A program made the translations under genes and the position numbers. Below are positions 16,508 to 24,600 of a stretch of 64,000 nucleotides of DNA, piece by piece (within the stretch, counting starts at the first letter, position 1; every line of letters starts with the position of its first letter). The notes under the pieces were generated by a model, which saw nothing but the letters and a program-made list of their open reading frames with translations, had not been told where the DNA came from and did not search any database. Origin of the DNA: a virus; IMG/VR virus record IMGVR_UViG_3300018424_000008, positions 1-64,000 of that record; one strand, 5' to 3'.

Positions 16508-17050
16508 TTAAGGAACGTAAAAATTTGGACCCATTAAAGAAAATGAAGGGTGCATTATGTGTCCGGCTTTTTTTACGTGCGCATAACCTAATGCATGTCC
16601 TAACTCATGTTCATTTAATAGATGTAATTTGTAATTTTCTTCTTTGTAATATATTATTGATGAAATAATATTTAAAAAACTAGTTTGCCTTATTGTAGCA
16701 GCTAACGCTGTTTCATTTATATGAACATCTCTCTTTTTAACTTTTTTTAAAATTATAAAACCCGGGATATATTTTTTATCACACAAGTTTTTAGGAGGTC
16801 TGTGTTCATAAAAACCAAACTTTTCACCTTTTCTAGTCCAATACGTCATTGCTCTTTTAATTGATTGCTCAGAAAATTCTTTGCCGTAACAGTTGACTAT
16901 ATTAGGTGGATTTTCCCAGCTGTACTGTTTAAAAGTATTTAATTCATATACTAATTTCATATTAAAACCAACAATCATACCCAAAACTAAAGACAAAAAC
17001 AAAGCTGAAAAAATAACCACCATGTCTGTTTTTTCACTTTTTTCAATCAT
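16508..17050 (-). CDS. membrane-anchored metzincin-type metalloprotease
   Basis: 180 aa from ATG 17050, overlapping the upstream stop. A single N-terminal membrane segment (MVVIFSALFLSLVLGMIVGF) follows a short charged start, so the catalytic domain should face outward. The zinc site H-E-L-G-H-A-L-G-Y-A-H (HExxHxxGxxH) lies near residue 148, with the Met-turn-like IMHPSF about 10 residues later; this spacing is typical of matrixin-like metzincins. The domain is short (about 140 aa). It lies between the VWA lipoprotein and the thioredoxin lipoprotein, suggesting a joint envelope role. Confidence 0.87.
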   Translation of the reverse strand: MIEKSEKTDMVVIFSALFLSLVLGMIVGFNMKLVYELNTFKQYSWENPPNIVNCYGKEFSEQSIKRAMTYWTRKGEKFGFYEHRPPKNLCDKKYIPGFIILKKVKKRDVHINETALAATIRQTSFLNIISSIIYYKEENYKLHLLNEHELGHALGYAHVKKAGHIMHPSFSLMGPNFYVP

Positions 17051-18600
17051 TCTCCACACCCTCTGACAGCATATTTTACATTAATTGTTTGCCCTGGTTC
17101 CGGCACACTGTCTTCAAAAAATGAAACTTTGTTATCATCTTCAATGTATTCCCAATCAGCACTTATCTGACCGTTGACTGTAACTTCTATTGTTTCAATT
17201 AAAACATCATTTTCACTAAGCGGAAAAAATCTAGAAGTACTTACTTCTTCAGCTAAATCTTGCAATTGCATCCCCCAATCTTCCGCACAAATAGAGTACC
17301 ATTTTCCTCCGTAATGATTGATTAATTCATGGTAACCATAACCTGGTTGAGCAACGTTATAACCCCAACTACTAAGTTGGCACCCGTTAGGTATATCACC
17401 TATTACACCGTACGGTATAAAATCACCAGCTGGTTTCAAACTATCAAAAAATGTAGTATATGTTTGCCAACCATTGTACGACCAATCTTGCTCATCAGAA
17501 ACATATATTACAACTAGTTTAGAATCTGTTCTAAAAAATGGGCTCCCGGGACCACTGTATAAACCATTAGACAATGACTGAAAAGACATTTCTATACCCT
17601 GTTCTATACCACTTCCGCCTATTCCTGGCATTAAAAGCTGTGCCAATACATTTGAAGCATTTGGAGTACTATTACTTACGATCGTAGTAAATGAAGGATC
17701 ATCAGTTGTGATAACTGCTATGTGAAAATCAGCACCAACATTAAAAAATGCATTTACGAAAACGCCAGTATTGTTAGCCAAATTAGTTTGAAAACGGTTC
17801 ATTGAGCCTGAGTTATCAATTACCCACAATATATCTAAAACTGGTACCTCATCTTGGACCCAAGTTTCATCATACCATTGTTCAACTTCTCCATAACCCT
17901 TTTGAGTAATTTGGTATTCCGCTTTCTGTGGATCATTACTGGTAATTTTTATAATACTTTCATCATTACCAATATCGTTTGGTATATAAGAAACTAAAAA
18001 GTCTAACTGGTGCGTAGGTTGTATTACCCACGGCGTAGATGGCAATGTGCCATTTTCTAAAATTATATCCACTGGTGAATTTACTAATTGATCTAGATCT
18101 TCAATTATCAAATCTAGATTGCCACTATTTTCTATCGTTATACGTTCTTCAATATCACAGCCGATTGTGATGTCTCCCCAATCAATAGTTTCTGGCTCTA
18201 TATTTAGCACTGGGGCGTCGCCGTAACCTTCAAGTGTAACTTCTACAGTGGTCGTTTCCTCATCGCTGCTGATTATTCTTACTATTCCTCCATTTGCTTC
18301 ATAAGTTTCAGGCGTATAGTCAACTTTTAATTCCACTATTTCATCGATGCCTATAACAAGTGGTATATTTGTATCAATAGAGAATCTACTATTACCAGAA
18401 ATTAACTCGGGGGACAAGATTTCTAAATCAGAGTCCCCCGAATTTATAATATATATGTTTTCACTTGCGTTTTCATGCCCCGACAGCAAATGGCCAAAAT
18501 CAATGTGCTGTGGATGAACTAATAATGTCGGTTGTTTTGGATCAGTTTTTATGACACCATAATCAACACAGCCTAACGCAAGAAATAACATACATAACAC
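17047..18600 (-). CDS. VWA lipoprotein with ASPM/HYDIN-type Ig repeats
   Basis: 517 aa, GGGAGG before ATG 18600. The short signal MLCMLFLALGC has a lipobox A-L-G-C. Two Ig-like repeats follow, at about 25-125 and 130-232 (IDFGHLLSGHE, INSGDSDLEI; IDWGDITIGC, ENSGNLDL). The VWA domain starts near 253 with W-V-I-D-N-S-G-S-M (MIDAS) and VVIYVSDEQDWS. This domain order is common in secreted or outer-membrane lipoproteins of myxobacteria and relatives. On a phage it may alter the host surface or take part in adsorption or exclusion; host capture is likely (inference). Confidence 0.87.
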   Translation of the reverse strand: MLCMLFLALGCVDYGVIKTDPKQPTLLVHPQHIDFGHLLSGHENASENIYIINSGDSDLEILSPELISGNSRFSIDTNIPLVIGIDEIVELKVDYTPETYEANGGIVRIISSDEETTTVEVTLEGYGDAPVLNIEPETIDWGDITIGCDIEERITIENSGNLDLIIEDLDQLVNSPVDIILENGTLPSTPWVIQPTHQLDFLVSYIPNDIGNDESIIKITSNDPQKAEYQITQKGYGEVEQWYDETWVQDEVPVLDILWVIDNSGSMNRFQTNLANNTGVFVNAFFNVGADFHIAVITTDDPSFTTIVSNSTPNASNVLAQLLMPGIGGSGIEQGIEMSFQSLSNGLYSGPGSPFFRTDSKLVVIYVSDEQDWSYNGWQTYTTFFDSLKPAGDFIPYGVIGDIPNGCQLSSWGYNVAQPGYGYHELINHYGGKWYSICAEDWGMQLQDLAEEVSTSRFFPLSENDVLIETIEVTVNGQISADWEYIEDDNKVSFFEDSVPEPGQTINVKYAVRGCGE

Positions 18601-18642
18601 CTCCCTTAAAAATAAGTCACTAATTATAAGTATTGTGAAATA

Positions 18643-18864
18643 TTATTTAATTTGTAAAATGCAAGTCCGGTCAAAATGAAAATGGTTTTTTATGCTATTG
18701 ACAAATTTTACCCACGTGTTTGTGTCATACTCAGGATACTCTAAATGTTTTTTATTTGCCCGTATACAACTTATAATATATTCTATTTCATCATAAAATA
18801 TATTAATCTCAGTATCATAAATAGCAATTAGAAAATTAAAATAGTTTTTAATGTTTTTATTCAT
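18643..18864 (-). CDS. hypothetical small protein
   Basis: 73 aa, GGGGTGA before ATG 18864, overlapping the upstream stop. It is Ile/Asn/Lys-rich and helical (YFNFLIAIYDTEINIFYDEIEYIIS). No family recognised. Confidence 0.6.
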   Translation of the reverse strand: MNKNIKNYFNFLIAIYDTEINIFYDEIEYIISCIRANKKHLEYPEYDTNTWVKFVNSIKNHFHFDRTCILQIK

Positions 18865-19127
18865 TTATCACCCCATGTTTGCCATAGTAAATCTTCATTA
18901 GCGTTTCTATCAAACTTTCTTTCTATATCAGTTTCCCAATAACATAACTTTTGACGTTCACCGTTAATTTCTATAACGTAACATGGGCCTAAGCTGACAG
19001 TAGGTTTTACTTCTACTATCTTTGCTAAGTATGGCTGTGTTTTCTTTCTTTTGATATGAGTTAAGTCGACTACAAATTTTTGTGTCAAAATAACCCAGTC
19101 ATTTACTTTGTATGCTGGAGTTTGCAT
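18861..19127 (-). CDS. small SH3-like protein
   Basis: 88 aa, GAGGT before ATG 19127. It has the pattern K-V-N-D-W-V-I-L followed by PYLAKIVEVK, CYVIEINGERQKLCYWETDIER, another small barrel of the GDLV type. It overlaps the end of the preceding ORF by 29 bp. Function unknown. Confidence 0.7.
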   Translation of the reverse strand: MQTPAYKVNDWVILTQKFVVDLTHIKRKKTQPYLAKIVEVKPTVSLGPCYVIEINGERQKLCYWETDIERKFDRNANEDLLWQTWGDK

Positions 19128-19683
19128 GTTTAACCTCGTTGTGTAAGTAAGTTTTTTGATTGTTAGGATTTGAACCTAAAACAAAATCTTTTATAGATCC
19201 TATGTTACCATTTACACCACAATCAATTTTTATTTTATTTCTAAAATTTAATATTATGTTCTTATTATAGCAGTAAAAATCTTTACCATGCACATTAACT
19301 TGTTTGTTAATTTTACGTGCATAGCTATTCCATGATTTAGAATGCATTAGATACACATCATCATTTGACAACAGTTTAATTACATAGTATTTGTTATCAC
19401 CAATAAAATTCTTAGTTTTTGAAACAGGGAACAGCCCATCATCATTTAACAAAGTAAATAATTCAAAATGTGCAATAATATATTTTCGTTCATCAAATAA
19501 AAGTATATCACCATTTCTTAATTCTAATTTTGCTAAATCTACCTTTGTGTAATTTTTATTTTTTTGTTTAAAATAATCCCAAGTAGGAATAACATTTAAC
19601 TTGTTTTCTAACATTAAATTATAAAATTCCGTTTGAAATTTTTTACCTCTTTTAGCACGATCAGTATTTTCATTATATAACAT
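19099..19683 (-). CDS. hypothetical protein whose 3' end overlaps a tRNA-like gene
   Basis: 194 aa, GGAG before ATG 19683. Residues 1-150 have an unknown fold (LRNGDILLFDERKYIIAHFEL, YVIKLLSNDDVYLMHSKSW). Residues about 152-176 (IDCGVNGNIG to LGSNPNNQK) are encoded by DNA that folds as a complete tRNA cloverleaf on the same strand. The last part then overlaps the start of the next gene by 29 bp. The C-terminus may therefore be a by-product of read-through into a tRNA gene. The core resembles no family I know. Confidence 0.6.
   Translation of the reverse strand: MLYNENTDRAKRGKKFQTEFYNLMLENKLNVIPTWDYFKQKNKNYTKVDLAKLELRNGDILLFDERKYIIAHFELFTLLNDDGLFPVSKTKNFIGDNKYYVIKLLSNDDVYLMHSKSWNSYARKINKQVNVHGKDFYCYNKNIILNFRNKIKIDCGVNGNIGSIKDFVLGSNPNNQKTYLHNEVKHANSSIQSK
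19155..19226 (-). tRNA. tRNA-like cloverleaf with atypical anticodon loop
   Basis: On the minus strand 72 nt fold into a full cloverleaf: 7-bp acceptor TTGATTG/CAATCAA, T8, D-stem GTGT/ACAT (one G-T) with A14 and G18G19 in the loop, 5-bp anticodon stem GGATC/GATTT (two G-T), 4-nt variable region, and perfect T-arm TTAGG-TTCAAAT-CCTAA. The anticodon loop is TATAAAA, so position 33 is A instead of the universal U; the nominal anticodon would be UAA. CCA is not encoded. The odd loop, the short variable arm (not leucine-like) and the overlap with an ORF make it either a degenerate or a specialised tRNA. Confidence 0.55.
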
Positions 19684-19696
19684 ATATTCTCCATAT

Positions 19697-19728
19697 ATGA
19701 TTATATAATATAGTACAACATTTTATAG
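19697..19728 (-). repeat. promoter-containing direct repeat, copy 1
   Basis: About 32 bp (minus strand TATAAAATGTTGTACTATAT, then TATAATCATA) nearly identical to 20625-20658. It carries a TATAAT-type -10 and lies just before the start of the 19683 gene, overlapping the stop of the GT10 gene. Confidence 0.55.
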
Positions 19729-20607
19729 AATATTTTTTAAAATATTGTTTATAAAATAATAATAAAAAGGATTTATTTTATCTTTACCCTTATCTAGGTT
19801 TTTTTCACAAATAATCATGTTATTAATTATTGATTCAATATTACTCTTGTAAAAAGCATCAGTTGCAATATTATTAACGATATTTTCAAATTGACTTTCA
19901 CTATCAAAAAACAAAACAGTTTTTGTATCAAAATATTCTTGTATAACATCATTTGCACCCCAGTAAATTGGGATTGAGCCTCTTAATAAGCAGTCAACTA
20001 TTTTTTCTGACATGTAACCTGGGGTATGTATGTTTTCTATTATTATTGAATATTGATTATTTTCAAATATGCTTTTTTTATCTTCCACCCACGTGCTAGA
20101 TGGGTATAAAACAAAATTATTATTAATAACATTTCTTCTGTTTTTTATTTTATCATATATGTGATGCCTTAACCTATGACCAATTAAAAAATTTTTTTTA
20201 CCTGGCATGAAACTTATTTTATTTTGCTTTGTTAACAAATAATTTTCTTTTTTCTTTTCAATGGGTAATGGTTCACACCAATTTATAAAAACTGGTATAT
20301 TGTATTTTTTTGTTGGTGGCACATTGGAAAAGGCTTCGTGCGCAAACATTCTTTTTTGAGTGCTGACAAAAAAATCAAAATCTTTTGATATTTGCTCATA
20401 AAATAAATTAATTTTACTTATTTCATGTACTTCTTTAGAAATATATATTTTGCAGTTACTTTCAATATATTTTAAATTATTTCTATATTGTTCCGGATAT
20501 TCATCAATACATACAAATACAGCTGTTTGTTTTCCTAAATTTTCAATTACATTGGTTTCCCACGTATTTTGTTCGCTAAAACATATATTTGTATACGACG
20601 TAATCAT
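19723..20607 (-). CDS. GT10-family (fucosyltransferase-like) glycosyltransferase
   Basis: 294 aa from ATG 20607, chosen because GGGGGT lies just upstream. The C-terminal half has the GT10 signature: YSIIIENIHTPGYMSEK, then IVDCLLRGSIPIYWGANDV, then FDTKTVLFFDS (about residues 193-245), with acceptor-domain features NIPVFINWCEPLP upstream. GT10 enzymes transfer fucose from GDP-fucose in alpha-1,3 linkage. With phosphomannomutase and the cupin enzyme in the same window, GDP-mannose-derived sugars could be supplied. It probably modifies host or virion glycans; donor and acceptor are unproven. Confidence 0.82.
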   Translation of the reverse strand: MITSYTNICFSEQNTWETNVIENLGKQTAVFVCIDEYPEQYRNNLKYIESNCKIYISKEVHEISKINLFYEQISKDFDFFVSTQKRMFAHEAFSNVPPTKKYNIPVFINWCEPLPIEKKKENYLLTKQNKISFMPGKKNFLIGHRLRHHIYDKIKNRRNVINNNFVLYPSSTWVEDKKSIFENNQYSIIIENIHTPGYMSEKIVDCLLRGSIPIYWGANDVIQEYFDTKTVLFFDSESQFENIVNNIATDAFYKSNIESIINNMIICEKNLDKGKDKINPFYYYFINNILKNIL

Positions 20608-20624
20608 AGCACCCCCTAACTTTT

Positions 20625-20658
20625 TATGATTATATAACATAGTATAACATTTTATAAA
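20625..20658 (-). repeat. promoter-containing direct repeat, copy 2
   Basis: Second copy (minus strand TATAAAATGTTATACTATGT, then TATAATCATA). It spans the stop of the upstream gene and the leader of the GT10 gene, as copy 1 does for the next gene. Confidence 0.55.
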
Positions 20659-21464
20659 ATTCTTTTCATTTGCAGTGCTGCAGGGTTTGCTATATCGCCT
20701 ATTAATTCATATATTTCAGTTGGCGTTTCTGTCATATCTATTTCAAAACTACCACCAAATGCTGGGTGAAAAGTTTGAGGATGAATATCAAATGTTATTT
20801 TCCCTTTAGATTTAAGTGTTTTATCAGCTTTTTTAGTCAGCCCACCAGCTGCGTCATAAGGAATATTAAATGGTTTCATTTTCTTGTAAAATTTTCCTTT
20901 ACGCCCGCCAAAAGAATCCCCCATGTCACTAGTTGCGCACAAACAACCTTGACAATTTGGTACTCTAACAATATATAATGGTGCTTTAAATCTTTTAGCA
21001 TGCTGTTTACCAAACTCTAAAGCTGCTGCCAGTTCACCAGCAAATGATGCACCAAATTCTGACTCTGAATCTGGCGTCACAGCTCCTTTTGGCAACTTAG
21101 CTAATCCTTTTGTGCCTATTATTTTTTTAGTTTTCTTTATAGCTGCGTATTCAATTGAATCTATTATTCTATATAACTCAGCTTCACTCTCAACTACAGC
21201 TGCGTCCATTGGTAAAAAAGTATCTAGACCCATTCTTTTACTTACTTCGCCACCAGGCAACATTCTTTTATCAATACTACATGTAATTTTAGTTGTATTA
21301 AATGGAAAATTTGCTGGAGTGTAAGTTTGACCAACAACTGTTCCAGTATTTTGAGGTACTGTTTTTGTTTTTCTCTTTCTTTTTGCTTCTGCTAATTGTT
21401 TTTTAAAAGCTTTGTAGTTTTTATTTCCAAATATTTGAATAATTCTACTTTTCGTTATTAACAT
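20652..21464 (-). CDS. hypothetical protein, possible head/structural role
   Basis: 270 aa. The N-terminus is basic (MLITKSRIIQIFGNKNYKAF, AEAKRKRKTK). The centre is alanine-rich and helical (EFGASFAGELAAALEFGKQHA, about 140-165), followed by P-N-C-Q-G-C-L-C with three closely spaced cysteines near 175 and a glycine-rich basic region. The end is mixed strands (TFHPAFGGSFEIDMTETP). The first residues vaguely resemble the class A targeting helix but lack the L/I-x-E end. No family recognised. Confidence 0.7.
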   Translation of the reverse strand: MLITKSRIIQIFGNKNYKAFKKQLAEAKRKRKTKTVPQNTGTVVGQTYTPANFPFNTTKITCSIDKRMLPGGEVSKRMGLDTFLPMDAAVVESEAELYRIIDSIEYAAIKKTKKIIGTKGLAKLPKGAVTPDSESEFGASFAGELAAALEFGKQHAKRFKAPLYIVRVPNCQGCLCATSDMGDSFGGRKGKFYKKMKPFNIPYDAAGGLTKKADKTLKSKGKITFDIHPQTFHPAFGGSFEIDMTETPTEIYELIGDIANPAALQMKRIL

Positions 21465-21468
21465 AATA

Positions 21469-21684
21469 TCACCTTAACATGTTTAAATTGTGCATCCATT
21501 CTTCATAAAATTTATTTTCTGCAAAAAATACAACTAGCATAGCAGTACGATTTATACTCAAACACCATCTTTCTTCGCATCCAATAACTATACCAATTAA
21601 ATTCTTTTTCCTAGTATAATCAGTAGCTACTAACATTCCTTCAAAATAATGATCAACATGTATTTTGGTACTCTTTTCTTTCAT
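21469..21684 (-). CDS. hypothetical small protein
   Basis: 71 aa, directly upstream of the 270-aa gene. It has mixed strands (GMLVATDYTRKKNLIGIVIGC, AMLVVFFAENKF) reminiscent of the small SH3-like set. The ribosome-binding site is weak. Function unknown. Confidence 0.6.
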   Translation of the reverse strand: MKEKSTKIHVDHYFEGMLVATDYTRKKNLIGIVIGCEERWCLSINRTAMLVVFFAENKFYEEWMHNLNMLR

Positions 21685-21685
21685 A

Positions 21686-24600
21686 TCAATTTTTTATTTT
21701 TATTTTAGGTATCAAAATATCAGTGTATGTAGAATTTGAAACTAAATTTGCCAAATCTTTTGCACTAACAGTTTCCTTTATATCAAAACTTACTGTGTTT
21801 AAAAATAATGAACGATACTGTGTATTTTTATAGGCAAAAGCATATAAAATAATAAAAGCATCTGAAAATAAATAAAATGGTAAATTCATAATATTTATGG
21901 TTTCATTAGGCTTAATTAACTCTATTGTTTTGTCTGTCGTAGGTTTTCTTCCGACAACTGACATTGGCGCAGCAGTATCAGATTCTTCAGTGCTCTCTGC
22001 ATTATTAAAATTTTCTAAAGCAGCTCCATACATTTTTTTGTATCTACTCGCAAATGAACCAGCAAAAACATCTGATGGGTGTCTTTTGTTTTGCCAGTGA
22101 CCATCAATACCAGCATGTTTCCAATATTCTATTTGCTTTTTAAAACTTTCAACTTCTACAGGATTGTTAAAAATACTTGAATATATTTTTTCTACGTGAT
22201 TTGATATTCTATATGGCAATGGATTCTCAATATCTTTTTGTAGACTGGCAGAATATTGAAAGTATTTATCCAATATATAACCATATCCTGTTATGTGATA
22301 ACAGTAATTAATAAATATATTAATGCTTTCCTTCGCAAGTTTTGAGTTATCTACTATGTCCTGCACAAAATGCTTCCATTTAGCCGGCTGTTTTTTCGCC
22401 ATTTCTTGATGAGCACCAGCGCCGACAAATTTAAAATATGCCCAGAAAAAATCCTCTGGTACTGCTTCCGTAAACATGTTTTTGTTGCTTAAATAAAAGT
22501 TTTTATAATCGTACATATAGTCAATAAAATTAACCTTATCTACAAATTCATCGGAACCGTATACAGTAGACCAACTTTCAAATGCTCTTATTTTAGTTTC
22601 TGTGCCCGTAATAGTAGCTTTACCGCAAAGATATTCCCACATAGAAAACCCGTCATTCAAATAAGTATTACTATCAAACAATGGCATACGACTTGCTCCA
22701 CTTGATTTAAAACCATACAAACCGTAATCTTTTAAATTATTATAAAATATTTTTCCATCATATGATATTAAATTAGCATATAGTTTTGCTCCGTGTTGAT
22801 AATGCACCATAAAATCTTGAACTGCCTTTGGTTTTATTGCTAATGCATTAACAAGACCTAAAACTAAGAATCTAGATTCAAACGTAGTGTGATTTAATTT
22901 TACAAACTGATTATATATTTTTTCAGTAAAAAGAAAGACTTGCGTTAATATATCGTACAAAACTCTATCTTTGCTTTTTACATGATTTAAAAAATTAGAA
23001 ATTGCTTCTATAATGCGACTTGTCTTTTCTATTTCACTTGGATCGTCTGTTCTTCTTTGATAAAAATAACCTAACGCATTGATAAATCTAATACCAATTA
23101 TCCCTTCTAACATGTAGTCATTAAAGTCATTGTATTCTGCATTTTGGCCATCATTAACTAGTCTAACAACCTTTTCTATCCCAAGCATAGATTTTGTTTT
23201 TTCATAAAACTGAATAAGGTTTTTAAATGAGCTTTCAGAATAAAAGCCTCCAGTAGTCCCAGTGTGGAATATAGACGACATTATTTTACTTATAAACACA
23301 TTGTATGTTCTATCTTTATTTGTGTCTCCAATCAGTGCTCGAGATGCATACATTTTTATTTCGCTATAGTCACCAAAAGCACTCAGTGTATCTAACATTT
23401 CAAATATTTCTTCCATCTCTTGTACATTAAAGTTTGGTTTTTTATACAAGTTTATTTTTTTATCTATGTTTAAATCCTTAACAGCGTCAGCTCCAAGTAT
23501 ACCTACGTATTTATTTAAAAAAGATTTATTTTCATTAAAATACCAACCAGAGTTATTTAAACCTCCGTCATTCGCTCGAGGATAAAATGATCTACTTGCA
23601 TTAATGTGATTATACATATTCTCAAAGTACAATATCCTGAAAGCACTGTTGTTTAAATTTTTGCTAAATGTTTTCTTAAAACTTTTCTCCGCTCCTTCCT
23701 CTTTCATTCTGTGCTTGTAAAATTTAACCATTAGTTCTTTTAATTCACCCCAGTAAACAGTGTTCCAATTAGCCATGTGTTCTTTATCTACTGAAGCTTT
23801 GAATAAGTTTCGTAATTTTTCTAAACTTTTGTCTCTTTCCTCGAAAAACTCTGCATTTTCCTCTGTTTCTTCTATTTCCACATTCTGGAGTCGTAAATCA
23901 TGTAGAATATTCCCTTTTAAGGAATGTTTTCTTCCAGCACTTAAGTTATAAACATTAAACAATTCTATTTTTGGATGATCACTTATAAAATTATGTACTG
24001 ATGCATCTTCATTTTCAGCAAAATATTTTTTAATATAGTCACCAGTTACTTGTTTTGAAGATTGAGCTATGGAATTTGACATGTCAAATTTACGTTTGAA
24101 AGACTTCATAACTTGAGTATGAGCATATTGTACCAAACTGGTATTGTCTGCACTAAATAATTGCGTATCATCTAATATACGTTCATCTATGAATGATCTA
24201 TGTTTATTATCTTCTGCATATTTGTTGTTTATTATTATATCAATGTTTTTATTTTTAAAAATATTTTCTAACATGTGTTCATATTTTTTTACAAACTTTC
24301 TAGAAAAACTAAGAATTTCGGCTGGCGCAAAAACTGGTTTGTTATCGAGTTTCTTACACATAAAATACATCAAACTACCTAAAGACACAGACAAATTAAT
24401 ATCTTTACAATATGCTTTCGGCTGATCAGTTAAGACATAAATCTTATTCTTCGAAGCTTTTTTTGCTTGTTCCCAAGAACTAAAAGGGTCGATGCCTAAA
24501 TGAATATTAATTAAATAATTTCCCTCTGTTGGCGCATTACCACCATCGAAGATAGCTGCCGGACCAATGTCTTTAGGATCCCATAGTTTTGTACTTTTGT

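Noticed and set aside
20652-21464. MLITKSRIIQIF at the start of the 270-aa protein as a third targeting class
   Set aside because: It looks slightly like class A but has no L/I-x-E end and is followed directly by other sequence; evidence too thin.
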